Assembly (NCBI GenBank): GCA_947503835.1 | Contig: CANNFM010000001.1 | Span: forward strand, 596,641 to 660,640 | DNA length: 64,000 nucleotides | Source: an uncultured Aquimarina sp. | GTDB taxonomy: Bacteria > Bacteroidota > Bacteroidia > Flavobacteriales > Flavobacteriaceae | Direction: 5' to 3' | In this document: piece by piece, positions 53,452-63,270 of the stretch | Layout of the letters: the number at the start of each line of letters is the position of its first letter | How positions within the stretch are numbered: the first letter of the stretch is position 1 | Made by a program: the position numbers and the translations under genes | The notes under the pieces: generated by a model | Databases searched by the model: none | Told to the model about the DNA's origin: nothing | The model's input: the letters and a program-made list of their open reading frames with translations, nothing else

Positions 53452-54848
53452 TGGCAAAAGTCTCCTCTGAAGCTCTGGGTACCGAACCTATCGGAAAATT
53501 ACTAATAAAACAAGCTGTTCCAGCTTCGATTGGGATATTAGTGATGTCCCTCAATATTCTGGTCGATTCAATTTTTGTAGGCAATTGGATTGGTTCTATC
53601 GCTTTTGCATCAATTAATGTAGTATTGCCCGTATCCTTTTTTATCGGGGCATTAGGAATGTCTATTGGTGTAGGTGGTTCTAGTATTATCTCACGTGCTT
53701 TAGGGGCCGAGAATAAAGAAAAGGCCTTAAAAACCTTTGGCAATCAAATTTCGCTTGGGTTTATAGTCATGGTACCTTTAGTCATTCTAGGGCTAATTTT
53801 TGTTGATGATATTATCCCAAGATTTGGAGGAAAAGGCGACATATTCGAGCCTGCAAAAATCTACTACACCATCTTATTATATGGTGTTCCCATTCTTGGT
53901 TTTGCCATGATGGGAAATACAGTAATAAGAGCCGAAGGGAAGCCCAAATTTGCGATGACCGCAATGATTATTCCTACCATTAGTAACTTGTTGTTAGATT
54001 ATATTTTTATTTATGTGTTGGATATGGGAATGCATGGTGCAGCATGGGCAACTACAGGTTCGTATCTAGCGTGTTTTTTGTATGTTTTTTGGTTTTTTTC
54101 TTCTAAAAATTCTGAATTAAAAATCGGTTTTCGTCATTTTGGGTTGCAAAAAGATATTGTGTCTGAAATTGCATCACTGGGTGGAGTAACAATGGCAAGG
54201 CAAGCGGTGGTTAGTATCACCTATTTATTGATGAACAACATTTTATTTGATATAGGGCAAGAAGGCTTAGTTGCTGTATATGCAATTATTGGTAGAATGC
54301 TAATGTTTGCTTTATTTCCGGTATTTGGGGTAACCCAAGGGTTTTTACCGATTGCTGGATACAATTATGGCGCTAAACAATACCCGCGTGTACGCCAAAC
54401 TATTAACACAGCAATAGCCTATGCGGCAATTGTGGCTACACTGGTTTTTATAGGATTAATGGTTTTTCCTTCAGAAATTACGTCTTTATTTTTAAGTAAT
54501 GACCCCAATTTAAGTTCGAAAGAATTAGCCCTAAACCAATTTGTACTTTCTCATACTGCAGAGCCTATGCGATGGGTTTTTGCAGCCACCCCAATTATTG
54601 CATTACAACTTATTGGTGCTGCTTATTTTCAGGCGGTTGGAAAAGTGGTTCCTGCGTTGCTTCTAACCTTATCCAGACAGGGCTTCTTTTTTATTCCGTT
54701 AGTTTTGATTTTACCTAAGTTTTACGGTGAATTAGGTGTTTGGATTTCTTTTCCTATTGCAGATGTACTGGCGACTATAGTGACAGGCTATTTCTTGAAC
54801 CACGAAGTAAGAACCAAACTTATAATTTCAGAAAAAACTGCTGAATGA
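53451..54848 (+). CDS. MATE-family efflux transporter
   Basis: The protein has 465 residues and about 12 hydrophobic helices in two similar halves. The MATE patterns are seen in PASIGILVMSLNILVDSIFVG and in the second half (VVSITYLLMNNILF; GVTQGFLPIAGYNYGAKQY). It exports drugs or metabolites with H+ or Na+. The one-base overlap with hemH shows co-transcription, so porphyrin or toxic-product export is a possible but unproven role. Confidence 0.92.
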   Translation: MAKVSSEALGTEPIGKLLIKQAVPASIGILVMSLNILVDSIFVGNWIGSIAFASINVVLPVSFFIGALGMSIGVGGSSIISRALGAENKEKALKTFGNQISLGFIVMVPLVILGLIFVDDIIPRFGGKGDIFEPAKIYYTILLYGVPILGFAMMGNTVIRAEGKPKFAMTAMIIPTISNLLLDYIFIYVLDMGMHGAAWATTGSYLACFLYVFWFFSSKNSELKIGFRHFGLQKDIVSEIASLGGVTMARQAVVSITYLLMNNILFDIGQEGLVAVYAIIGRMLMFALFPVFGVTQGFLPIAGYNYGAKQYPRVRQTINTAIAYAAIVATLVFIGLMVFPSEITSLFLSNDPNLSSKELALNQFVLSHTAEPMRWVFAATPIIALQLIGAAYFQAVGKVVPALLLTLSRQGFFFIPLVLILPKFYGELGVWISFPIADVLATIVTGYFLNHEVRTKLIISEKTAE

Positions 54849-54849
54849 A

Positions 54850-55269
54850 CTAATTTGTTCTAGTTGCTGCTTTACTAATGATCTTCCACTCTCCTTCAAT
54901 CTTTTTTAGTAAAAAAATATCTATATATCTTATTTCTTTTCCTTTCACCAATATTTCGGCTTTCGCCATCGCTATATCATTTTGCTGATCGATTGACAAT
55001 ACCTTACCAACACGACCATTAAATTTTCCTTTCTCTTTATTTTGAAACCATGATACATACTCGTTAACTGGTACAATCCAAAGTTTTTTTTCTTTATGGG
55101 TAAGAAATAATGTCGCCTCTTCATAAAATGCCTCTTCAATCATTTCTGGCTTATTGTATGAAGTGCCACTCAAGTATTTATTAATAGTTGTTTTAATATT
55201 TTCTTCTTCAGATTGCGCATTAATAGTACACAACATTAACGTAAGAATTACAAAAAGATATGCTTTCAT
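54850..55269 (-). CDS. NTF2-like (SnoaL/lumazine-binding type) exported protein
   Basis: The protein has 139 residues from the ATG at 55269, which begins a signal peptide (MKAYLFVILTLMLCTINAQ); an ATG further upstream at 55308 does not. The mature part has a helix (NIKTTINKYLSGTSYN), a FYEEATLFL strand and the DIFLLKKIEGEWKIISKA C-terminal strands typical of the NTF2-like cone fold. Function unknown. Its stop is next to the MATE stop on the other strand. Confidence 0.7.
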   Translation of the reverse strand: MKAYLFVILTLMLCTINAQSEEENIKTTINKYLSGTSYNKPEMIEEAFYEEATLFLTHKEKKLWIVPVNEYVSWFQNKEKGKFNGRVGKVLSIDQQNDIAMAKAEILVKGKEIRYIDIFLLKKIEGEWKIISKAATRTN

Positions 55270-55354
55270 GTTTTTAATGTTTTCTTTGTGCAAAATCCAA
55301 AACATCAAATCAAAACTCTTTAATAAACATGATTTTTAAAACGAAAAAGAAATT

Positions 55355-56368
55355 TCAAATATCCTTAAATCTGTTTCTATACTGAGAAGGAGTAAGTCGG
55401 GTTTCTCCTTTAAAAGCTAAATTGAACGAAGTTACATTACCAAAACCGCAATCGTAAGCGATAGTTGCGATCTTCTCATTGGCATAATTAGGATCTACTA
55501 ATAAGGTCTTTGCTTTTTTTATCCGGTAATGATTTATAAACTCAGAAAAATTCTTTTGTTCATTTTCATTAATCACTTGTGATAATTGTCGAGAGCTAAT
55601 CGAAAGCTTCTTTGCAATACTGTTCAAAGAAATATCACTATCTAGGTATACCTCACTTTCTTCAAGTAATTCTTTTACTTTCTGAAATACTTTTCTTGAA
55701 GTAACTCTATCAATAGCCGAACCGCTATATTTTTCGAGTGCAAATACATGGCGTTTCAAGAGTAAATAAGAAAACAGATACACTAAAAATGAAAATGAAA
55801 TTGCACTCAAAATATAAAACGGAATCCATCTCAAAAGAATTCCAACATACACTACCCAGATTAAACTAACTCCGATCACAATATTCTGATACCACTGCAA
55901 AAGTTGGGTAGATACATCATTCTTAATTTTTAAAATATCTCTCCAACAAACGACAAGATATACTCCTAAGTGAGCATAAACTAATCCATACGCCAAGTAG
56001 GATACAATATCTCCTCTATTTGGAATTATGGGGCTTCCCAAAACAAATAACCCAAAAGGAATTAAATGAACATATTGCTTCCTTGAAAAAGTATATTGTC
56101 TGTCTAAAAGTGCTTTGCCATAAAACCAAAGAAAAGGACCAACAGCCAAAATAGTAGAAATAGCTAAATTACGTATACGCGGGTCTACCTCGATATAATT
56201 ATGAAAAACAGATTTACCAATTCGAATGGTTAGTGCTAATAAAACAAAAGCCAAAAATCGGTTTGCTCTTTTGTTTCCTTTTTTTAACGTAAAAAGATAA
56301 AAGCAAAGAAAAAGTGCCTGGATAACACCCAAACAACTTAACACTAATGTAAATCCTTGTTGAAACAT
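55355..56368 (-). CDS. Membrane-bound AraC-type regulator
   Basis: The protein has 337 residues. The first 215 hold about seven membrane helices (LVLSCLGVIQALFLCFYLF, FLAFVLLALTI, LAISTILAVGPFLWFYG, SYLAYGLVYAHLGVYLVVCW and others). The C-terminal AraC domain has SLNSIAKKLSISSRQLSQVI and KIATIAYDCGFGNVTSFNLA then TRLTPSQYRNRF. Such 7TM-HTH proteins are common in Flavobacteriia and probably transduce a membrane signal to DNA. It is divergent from the sortilin-like gene. Confidence 0.87.
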   Translation of the reverse strand: MFQQGFTLVLSCLGVIQALFLCFYLFTLKKGNKRANRFLAFVLLALTIRIGKSVFHNYIEVDPRIRNLAISTILAVGPFLWFYGKALLDRQYTFSRKQYVHLIPFGLFVLGSPIIPNRGDIVSYLAYGLVYAHLGVYLVVCWRDILKIKNDVSTQLLQWYQNIVIGVSLIWVVYVGILLRWIPFYILSAISFSFLVYLFSYLLLKRHVFALEKYSGSAIDRVTSRKVFQKVKELLEESEVYLDSDISLNSIAKKLSISSRQLSQVINENEQKNFSEFINHYRIKKAKTLLVDPNYANEKIATIAYDCGFGNVTSFNLAFKGETRLTPSQYRNRFKDI

Positions 56369-56513
56369 ATTTCAAAAATAATAATCAAACTAAAGTATAC
56401 AAGGTTAAAATTACGTGAAAATGTTTTCAGATTATTTTTAATTCCTCACTTTAGTATCCCATCAAATCTACATGTACAAAATGCTAGGGTATTTCAACTA
56501 AAACTCAGCTAAC

Positions 56514-59500
56514 ATGCACTCACATTATCACAGGGTACTTTGTATCCTCTTTTTTACTTTTGGAAGTATTTTTACTATCAATTCTCAAACCTATAATCAA
56601 GAACTATATGATGCTTTAGAATATCGATTGATCGGGCCATTTCGTGGCGGTAGAAGCGCTGCCGTTACTGGTGTTCCTAACAAACCTAATCTTTTCTATT
56701 TTGGAGCTACCGGCGGAGGTGTCTGGAAAACTACCGATGGAGGTCGTAGCTGGGAGAATATCTCTGATGGATTCTTTGGTGGGTCTATTGGATCAATTTC
56801 GGTATCCAAAAGTGATCCTAATGTTATTTATGTAGGTGGTGGTGAAAAAACTTTGAGAGGTAATGTGTCTTCTGGATATGGAGTATGGAAAAGTGTAGAT
56901 GCAGGAAAAACATGGGTACAATCTGGTCTGCCCAAAAGCAGACATATCCCAAGAATATCTATTCATCCCACCAATCCTGATATTGTGTATGCTGCAGTAT
57001 TGGGAAACATCTATAAACCTACTCAAGATAGAGGAGTTTATAAAAGTATCGATGGTGGAAAAACATGGAGTAAGGTTTTGTTTGCCAATCAGGATGCTGG
57101 TGCTGTCGATTTGACTTTAGATCCAAATAACCCAAGAATTTTATATGCCTCTACCTGGAACGCAAGAAGAACACCGTATAGTTTGAGCTCTGGAGGAAAT
57201 GGCTCTGCCCTATGGAAAAGTAGCGATAGCGGAAAAACATGGAAGGAAATTTCTAAAAACAAAGGATTCGCCAAAGATACTTTAGGTATTATGGGAGTTA
57301 CTGTGTCGCCTATAGACAGTGAACGTGTTTGGGCTATTGTAGAAAATAAAGAAAAAGGAGGGGTTTATCGCAGTGAGGACGGCGGAGAAACATGGAATTT
57401 ACTTAATAGTGATCGCAGTTTACGCCAACGTGCCTGGTATTATTCTCGTATTTATGCAGATCCAAAAGATAAAGACATCGTTTATGTGGTAAACGTATCT
57501 TATCACAAAAGTAAAGATGGTGGAAAAAACTTTAGTGGTTTTCGTGCACCGCATGGGGATCATCATGATTTATGGATCGCACCAGAAAACCCTAAGCGTA
57601 TGATTATGGGTGACGATGGGGGTGCACAAATCACGTATGATGGGGGTGAAACATGGAGCACCTATCACAATCAGCCTACTTCACAATTTTATCGGGTGAC
57701 TACTGATGATCATTTCCCATATCGAATATATGTAGCACAGCAGGATAACTCTACCATACGAATCAATCATCGCAGTACAGGTCAATCTATTTCTGAAAAT
57801 GATTGGGAACGCACCGCTGGTGGAGAATCGGCACACATTGCCGTAGATCCTAAAAACAATGACATTGTGTACGGGGGAAGCTATGATGGTTTCTTAACCC
57901 GAGTAAATCATAAAACCGAAACCATACGTTCTGTGAGTGTTTGGCCCGACAACCCAATGGGACACGGGGCCGAGGACATGAAATATCGTTTTCAATGGAA
58001 TTTCCCCATTCTATTCTCTAAGCACAATCCTAGTCGACTATACACCTTCTCTAATCGTGTTCATGTCACCGAAAACGAAGGGCAAAGCTGGCAGGTGATT
58101 AGTCCGGATCTAACACGAAATGATCCAGAAAAATTAAAGTCATCGGGCGGACCTATTACCCAGGATAATACTTCGGTAGAATATTATTGTACCATTTTTG
58201 CAGCTGCCGAAAGTCCTTTAAAAGAAGGATTACTATGGGTAGGAAGTGACGACGGTTTAGTACATATTAGTCAGGATGGCGGAAAAACATGGAACAATGT
58301 AACACCCAAAGGAATGCCAGAATGGATGATGATCAATAGCATAGAACCGAGTACTTTTAATGAAGGTACCTGCTATATTGCCGGAACACGATACAAATCA
58401 GGTGATTTTACTCCGTATCTCTATAAAACCACCAATTATGGTCAATCATGGACCAAAATAACCACCGGAATCGCTCCTGAGCATTTTACACGTGTTCTAC
58501 GAGAAGATCCTAAGCGTAAGGGATTATTATATGCAGGTACAGAAACTGGCATCTACATCTCTTTTGACGATGGAAAAACCTGGCAGTCTTTTCAGTTAAA
58601 TTTACCTATTGTACCTATTACAGATCTAACCATCAAAGAAAATAACTTGATTGTTGTTACCCAAGGAAGAAGCTTGTGGATTATTGATGATCTTACTGTA
58701 TTGCATCAGTTAAATGACAACCTAAAAACACAAAGCCACATTCTATATCAACCCAAAAATGCATATCGTATGCGAGGAGAAAGTGTTAAGGATTCTAAGA
58801 CCGAAGGTACCAATCACCCTGCCGGGGTAATGACCTACTTCTACCTGAAAAATTTCGATGCCACAAAAGATACTATTGCACTCACCTATTTTAATGCAAA
58901 AAACGACACGTTAAAATCATTTAGTAATAAAGCAAAAGATAAAAAAGATCAGTTAGACATAGAAGAAAAAGGAGCCCATATGTTCGCCTGGAATATGCGA
59001 GGCAAAGGAGCAGAAAAATTAAAAGGTATGATCCTATGGTGGGCAAATCTTGATGGACCAAAAGCTGTGCCCGGCACCTACAAAGTAAGTCTAAGTGTTA
59101 ATAAAAAAGAAGTAGCCAGGCAACCCTTTACTATTGTAGCCGACCCAAGAGCAGAAGCAACACCTCAACAAATGCAAGCGCAATTCGATTTTATCACCAG
59201 CGTAAACCAAACTGTGGATAAAGCACATCAATCGATCAAAAAGATTAGAAAGATCAATGCCCAACTTAAAGCATTCGAGAAACAGTATACATCCGATGAA
59301 AAGACTAAAGATTTAGTCAAAAAAGCTTCAGAATTACAACAAAAATTTAGCGAAATCGAAAAAGCATTGTACCAAACCCAGAATAAAAGTAATCAGGATC
59401 CACTCAACTTTCCGATTAAATTGACCAACAAACTTGGACATCTTAATTCTTTGGTAGGTATGGGAGATTTTGGCCCAACCGAACAAGATATTGCCGTAAA

Positions 59501-59627
59501 AAATGAATTGGTTAAACAAATCAATGATCAGTTGATAGCTTTTGAGAAATTAATTTCGGAAGAAATTAAAGGATTTAATTCAGCGTTTAATACATTGCAG
59601 CTTAATTATCTTTTTGTTGAAGAATAA
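56514..59627 (+). CDS. Exported sortilin/VPS10-like BNR-repeat protein
   Basis: The protein has 1037 residues. After a signal peptide (LFFTFGSIFTINSQ) come about nine Asp-box motifs (TTDGGRSW, SVDAGKTW, SIDGGKTW, SSDSGKTW, SEDGGETW, TYDGGETW, SQDGGKTW, TTNYGQSW, SFDDGKTW) at about residues 70-690, forming a beta-propeller like VPS10/sortilin and the large glycosyl-hydrolase-like BNR family. The last 250 residues contain a beta-sandwich part and a Lys/Glu-rich coiled coil. No type IX sorting tail is obvious. The next gene begins directly after its stop. Ligand unknown. Confidence 0.87.
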   Translation: MHSHYHRVLCILFFTFGSIFTINSQTYNQELYDALEYRLIGPFRGGRSAAVTGVPNKPNLFYFGATGGGVWKTTDGGRSWENISDGFFGGSIGSISVSKSDPNVIYVGGGEKTLRGNVSSGYGVWKSVDAGKTWVQSGLPKSRHIPRISIHPTNPDIVYAAVLGNIYKPTQDRGVYKSIDGGKTWSKVLFANQDAGAVDLTLDPNNPRILYASTWNARRTPYSLSSGGNGSALWKSSDSGKTWKEISKNKGFAKDTLGIMGVTVSPIDSERVWAIVENKEKGGVYRSEDGGETWNLLNSDRSLRQRAWYYSRIYADPKDKDIVYVVNVSYHKSKDGGKNFSGFRAPHGDHHDLWIAPENPKRMIMGDDGGAQITYDGGETWSTYHNQPTSQFYRVTTDDHFPYRIYVAQQDNSTIRINHRSTGQSISENDWERTAGGESAHIAVDPKNNDIVYGGSYDGFLTRVNHKTETIRSVSVWPDNPMGHGAEDMKYRFQWNFPILFSKHNPSRLYTFSNRVHVTENEGQSWQVISPDLTRNDPEKLKSSGGPITQDNTSVEYYCTIFAAAESPLKEGLLWVGSDDGLVHISQDGGKTWNNVTPKGMPEWMMINSIEPSTFNEGTCYIAGTRYKSGDFTPYLYKTTNYGQSWTKITTGIAPEHFTRVLREDPKRKGLLYAGTETGIYISFDDGKTWQSFQLNLPIVPITDLTIKENNLIVVTQGRSLWIIDDLTVLHQLNDNLKTQSHILYQPKNAYRMRGESVKDSKTEGTNHPAGVMTYFYLKNFDATKDTIALTYFNAKNDTLKSFSNKAKDKKDQLDIEEKGAHMFAWNMRGKGAEKLKGMILWWANLDGPKAVPGTYKVSLSVNKKEVARQPFTIVADPRAEATPQQMQAQFDFITSVNQTVDKAHQSIKKIRKINAQLKAFEKQYTSDEKTKDLVKKASELQQKFSEIEKALYQTQNKSNQDPLNFPIKLTNKLGHLNSLVGMGDFGPTEQDIAVKNELVKQINDQLIAFEKLISEEIKGFNSAFNTLQLNYLFVEE

Positions 59628-60179
59628 ATGCTAGAATACTATAACTACATAAAATCCCTGCACCTGATCTTCGTGATCACTTGGTTTGCAGGACTATTTT
59701 ATATCCCAAGACTATTTATCTATCAGATTGAAGCCTCTCAAAAACCTTCGCCTGATAAAGAAATATTGGGCAAACAACTCAAGCTAATGACTAAACGTCT
59801 TTGGTTTATTATCACCTGGCCTTCTGCAATATTGGCAACGTTATTTGCAATTTGGTTATTAATTTTAATGCCCGCTTGGTTGCAACAACCTTGGATGCAT
59901 GTTAAGTTAGGTTTTGTAATTTTGTTATTTGCCTATCATTTTAAATGTCATCTAATCTACAAACAACTTCAAAATGATGTTATAAAGTGGTCATCTAATC
60001 AAATGCGAATCTGGAACGAAGGATCTACCATCATTCTATTCTCGGTTATCTTTCTAGTCGTTGTTCGTGATGCCATAAATTGGATCTATGGAGTTGCAGG
60101 AATTGTACTTCTTTCGGTTTTATTGATGCTGGGGATCAAGCTATACAAAAGAATTCGGAATAAGAATCCAGAAGCTTAA
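59628..60179 (+). CDS. HemJ/CopD-like membrane protein, probable protoporphyrinogen IX oxidase
   Basis: The protein has 183 residues and five membrane segments. The features fit the HemJ family: SLHLIFVITWFAGLFYIPRL near the start, WMHVKLGFVILLFAYHFKCH near 95-115, and MRIWNEGSTIILF in the second half. Conserved His, Trp and Arg residues would ligate heme. In Bacteroidota this type substitutes for HemG/HemY. Its ATG abuts the stop of the preceding gene, so it is co-transcribed with the sortilin-like gene rather than with the hem cluster. Confidence 0.78.
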   Translation: MLEYYNYIKSLHLIFVITWFAGLFYIPRLFIYQIEASQKPSPDKEILGKQLKLMTKRLWFIITWPSAILATLFAIWLLILMPAWLQQPWMHVKLGFVILLFAYHFKCHLIYKQLQNDVIKWSSNQMRIWNEGSTIILFSVIFLVVVRDAINWIYGVAGIVLLSVLLMLGIKLYKRIRNKNPEA

Positions 60180-60258
60180 TACTAAGAGTTCAAAGTATTA
60201 CATACAAAGCAATATGTTCTGTATTCTGTTATAGATATTTCATGGTTTATATTTCATC

Positions 60259-60303
60259 ATTCGTAATTCGTAATTCTGCATTCGTAATTAGTTTGTATCT
60301 TCG
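60259..60303 (+). promoter_or_regulatory. Direct repeats and candidate -7 element before yicC
   Basis: ATTCGTAATT occurs three times (60259, 60266 and 60280), followed by TATCTTCG (60296-60303), one mismatch from TAnnTTTG, 22 nt before the ATG. The repeats may be protein-binding sites or a replication-slippage tract. Confidence 0.3.
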
Positions 60304-60324
60304 TGCAACTTTTAGCATAATTCT

Positions 60325-61182
60325 ATGATCAAATCTATGACAGGCTTCGGGAAATCCATCCTACAGCTACCTACAAAAAAAGTTACGATTGAGGTTAAAT
60401 CGCTTAATAGCAAAAACTTAGATCTTAATGCCAGAATTCCTTCTCAATACCGAGAAAAAGAACTCATAATGCGTAATACCATTGCCAAAACTTTAGACAG
60501 AGGTAAAGTCGATTTTGGATTATATGTTGAAGCCACCGGAGAAGAAACATCTACAAAGGTTAATGAAGCTATTGTAAAGGAATATATTAGACAATTATCT
60601 AATGTGCATCAAGGCGATACGACAGAATTAATGAAAATGGCTGTTCGTATGCCAGATGCTTTAAAAATTGAACGTGAAGAGATTGATGAAGAAGAATTTA
60701 GTGCTATAACAAAAGCGTTACAAGATGCCTTGATTAAAATAGAAGAATATAGAATTGACGAAGGCAAAGCATTAGAAAAAGATTTTACTTTTCGTATTAA
60801 AAACATAGGCGATTTGCTGGATCAAGTTATAAAAATAGATCCGGAACGCATTGAAGCCGTTAAAGAACGATTACATAAAGCGGTATCAGACCTTAAAGAA
60901 GAAGTAGATCAAAATCGTTTTGAACAAGAATTGATTTATTATCTCGAAAAATTTGACATTACCGAAGAAAAAGTTCGGCTTACCAATCATTTAGAATACT
61001 TTACAACCACCTTAAATTCTGCAGATTCTAACGGAAAAAAACTTGGGTTTATTACCCAGGAAATTGGCCGTGAAATCAATACCATAGGTAGTAAATCCAA
61101 TTATGCTCCAATGCAACAATTGGTGGTACAGATGAAAGATGAATTAGAAAAAATCAAGGAACAATTACTAAACGTGTTGTAA
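60325..61182 (+). CDS. yicC: YicC-family endoribonuclease
   Basis: The protein has 285 residues. It starts MIKSMTGFGKSI, and the C-terminus carries the conserved EKVRLTNHLEYF and GKKLGFITQEIGREINTIGS, typical of YicC/YloC. Family members cleave RNA and affect sRNA levels; some need metal. It is followed without spacing by gmk, as in many bacteria. Confidence 0.93.
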   Translation: MIKSMTGFGKSILQLPTKKVTIEVKSLNSKNLDLNARIPSQYREKELIMRNTIAKTLDRGKVDFGLYVEATGEETSTKVNEAIVKEYIRQLSNVHQGDTTELMKMAVRMPDALKIEREEIDEEEFSAITKALQDALIKIEEYRIDEGKALEKDFTFRIKNIGDLLDQVIKIDPERIEAVKERLHKAVSDLKEEVDQNRFEQELIYYLEKFDITEEKVRLTNHLEYFTTTLNSADSNGKKLGFITQEIGREINTIGSKSNYAPMQQLVVQMKDELEKIKEQLLNVL

Positions 61183-61755
61183 ATGAACCAGGGAAAGCTT
61201 ATTGTACTTTCGGCGCCATCTGGTAGTGGAAAAACTACTTTAGTTAAATATTTACTCAACGAAGAAGAGTTAAATCTTGGGTTTTCGATTTCTGCCGCAT
61301 CCAGGGAACCTAGGGGTGCAGAAATTCACGGAAAAGATTACTATTTCTTGTCCTTAAGAGAGTTTAAAGACAAAATCAAAGCCGATGAGTTTTTAGAATG
61401 GGAAGAAGTGTACAGAGATAACTTTTACGGAACCCTTAAAACCGAAGTACAACGACTTTGGGATAGTGGTAAGCATGTAATCTTTGATATTGATGTAGTT
61501 GGTGGTTTGGACATAAAGAGGATATATCCAGATCGTACTTTGGCAATTTTTGTGAAGCCACCGAGTATCGAAGAACTAAAAATTCGACTAAAAAAACGTA
61601 AAACTGAAGCTGAGGATAAGATCAATATGCGTGTTGCCAAAGCTTCTACCGAGATGGCCACGGCACCTCAATTTGATGCCATAGTGACCAATGATGATCT
61701 CGAAAAAGCTAAAGCAGAGGTATATCAATTGGTCAAAAAATTTCTTTTAGCCTAA
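61183..61755 (+). CDS. gmk: Guanylate kinase
   Basis: The protein has 190 residues. The P-loop is LSAPSGSGKTT near 9-19; the GMP-binding parts are SAASREPRGAEIHGKDYYF and EFLEWEEVY, and HVIFDIDVVGGLDIKR follows. It phosphorylates GMP to GDP. The ATG follows the yicC stop directly, and nadD follows 54 bp later. Confidence 0.96.
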   Translation: MNQGKLIVLSAPSGSGKTTLVKYLLNEEELNLGFSISAASREPRGAEIHGKDYYFLSLREFKDKIKADEFLEWEEVYRDNFYGTLKTEVQRLWDSGKHVIFDIDVVGGLDIKRIYPDRTLAIFVKPPSIEELKIRLKKRKTEAEDKINMRVAKASTEMATAPQFDAIVTNDDLEKAKAEVYQLVKKFLLA

Positions 61756-61774
61756 ATTTATAAGATGTAATGAG

Positions 61775-61809
61775 ATTCCCATATTCATGGGAATGAAAAC
61801 GATGTTTTC
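61775..61809 (+). repeat. Two adjacent hairpins in front of nadD
   Basis: ATTCCCAT-ATTC-ATGGGAAT (61775-61794) and GAAAAC-GAT-GTTTTC (61795-61809) are both perfect stems, and the second ends at the base before the nadD ATG. The first resembles a decayed copy of the repeat at 47396. Such stems could hinder ribosome entry on nadD. Confidence 0.6.
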
Positions 61810-62391
61810 ATGAAAAAAATCGGATTATATTTCGGGACTTTTAACCCAATACATGTTGGTCATCTTGCTATCGCCAATCATATGGCAGAATATTCTGATC
61901 TCGATGAAATATGGATGGTGGTTACTCCGCATAATCCGCATAAAAAGAAAAGTTCGCTTCTGGATAATCAGCAACGCTATGAAATGGTATATCGGGCTAC
62001 AGAATCCTATCCAAAGCTAAAACCCAGCGATGTAGAATTTAAACTCCCGCAACCCAATTACACAGTGTATACTCTTGCACATCTTGAAGAACAACATCCC
62101 GATTATCAATTTAATCTTATTATGGGAGAAGATAATCTCAAAAGTTTCCATAAATGGAAGAACTATGAAGTGATTCTCGAAAATCATAATATTTACGTAT
62201 ATCCAAGAATTGCTGAAGGCATCGTCGAAACTCAGTTTAAAGATCATCCAAAAATCCATAGAGTAAACGCACCGATCATGGAAGTTTCGTCAACTTTTAT
62301 TCGTAAAGCCATATCAGAAGGCAAAAATATAAGACCACTACTCCCTGAACAGGTTTGGGGATATATTGACGAAATGAATTTTTATAGGTAA
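61810..62391 (+). CDS. nadD: Nicotinate-nucleotide adenylyltransferase
   Basis: The protein has 193 residues. The nucleotidyltransferase motif is GTFNPIHVGH (His15 and His18), and the second signature SSTFIRKAISEG is near 165-176. It adenylates nicotinate mononucleotide in NAD synthesis. It follows gmk in a yicC-gmk-nadD run, with hairpins in the short gap between gmk and nadD. Confidence 0.94.
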   Translation: MKKIGLYFGTFNPIHVGHLAIANHMAEYSDLDEIWMVVTPHNPHKKKSSLLDNQQRYEMVYRATESYPKLKPSDVEFKLPQPNYTVYTLAHLEEQHPDYQFNLIMGEDNLKSFHKWKNYEVILENHNIYVYPRIAEGIVETQFKDHPKIHRVNAPIMEVSSTFIRKAISEGKNIRPLLPEQVWGYIDEMNFYR

Positions 62392-62415
62392 CAATCAGCA
62401 AGCACAATATTTTAC

Positions 62416-63075
62416 CTAGTAATTGTTCCCTATAGTCGCCTTTATTCTTTTAAGAAGGCGATGCATACGACCGCTTCCTCCCGCAATAATCCCTGCAGTA
62501 AGAACAATATCTATAGACTGAATAATAGTTACCTGTATCTTAAATAGCTCGGCTTCTGTTTCTGGTTCACTAAAGATAATACCCGATATTAGACGTAATC
62601 CCGAGAATGAAAGTACTAGTCCAATTGCAAATGCAATAATAGTTGTTCTTCGATGTCGTTTTAATCCATGGTCTACAAGTCGTTCCTCTAATCCTTTTTT
62701 TTCTTTCACCATCACCGCTATTTTACGGTCTTCCTCTTTTATTTTACCGTCTCCCTCTTTGTCGGTTAAAGGTTCTTCTGGATCAATCATCATGGGGTCA
62801 ATAGGAGCGTCCATATCTTCCATATATTTATCAATATCGGCAATACGATCTTTACATCTCTTTTTCTCTTTTTCTCCAGGGTCATCTATAAAAATCTCTA
62901 TAAATTGCTCTACAATTAGCATAATAACCGATATATAACCCAGCATAGCAATCACATTACCGGGATCTAAATTGGAAAGATCAACAGGCGGAAACTGTTC
63001 TTCAAAATAAACATATGCTGCAATGGCAAGTACGATAAGAATAATCGCTATTGGATTTTTGTACAGCGCTTTCAT
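62416..63075 (-). CDS. Membrane protein of unknown function
   Basis: The protein has 219 residues. Hydrophobic segments are near 8-24 (PIAIILIVLAIAAYVYF), 43-62 (VIAMLGYISVIMLIVEQFI), 147-170 (IIAFAIGLVLSFSGLRLISG) and near 190 (IDIVLTAGIIAGG), with a charged cytoplasmic or coiled-coil loop rich in Asp, Glu and Lys between the second and third. I do not recognise the family. It converges with nadD. Confidence 0.7.
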   Translation of the reverse strand: MKALYKNPIAIILIVLAIAAYVYFEEQFPPVDLSNLDPGNVIAMLGYISVIMLIVEQFIEIFIDDPGEKEKKRCKDRIADIDKYMEDMDAPIDPMMIDPEEPLTDKEGDGKIKEEDRKIAVMVKEKKGLEERLVDHGLKRHRRTTIIAFAIGLVLSFSGLRLISGIIFSEPETEAELFKIQVTIIQSIDIVLTAGIIAGGSGRMHRLLKRIKATIGNNY

Positions 63076-63270
63076 GTGGTATTGTTTAAGAGTAACTATA
63101 AAAGTACAAAAACTATAGATTATAGTTGGTTCATGTGCAATTGTTTGTTCAAATAGACAATTCCCCTAATACCTAACAGTATTAACTGAGTTTTTGTTTA
63201 ATATTGCTACATTTATATATAAGATATAATAGCAATTGTTATTATATAGTTGTTAGCAACAAGCAGCAGA

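Noticed and set aside
56514..59627. Type IX secretion C-terminal signal in the sortilin-like protein
   Set aside because: The C-terminus is a helical Lys/Glu-rich part without the expected beta-sandwich sorting domain.
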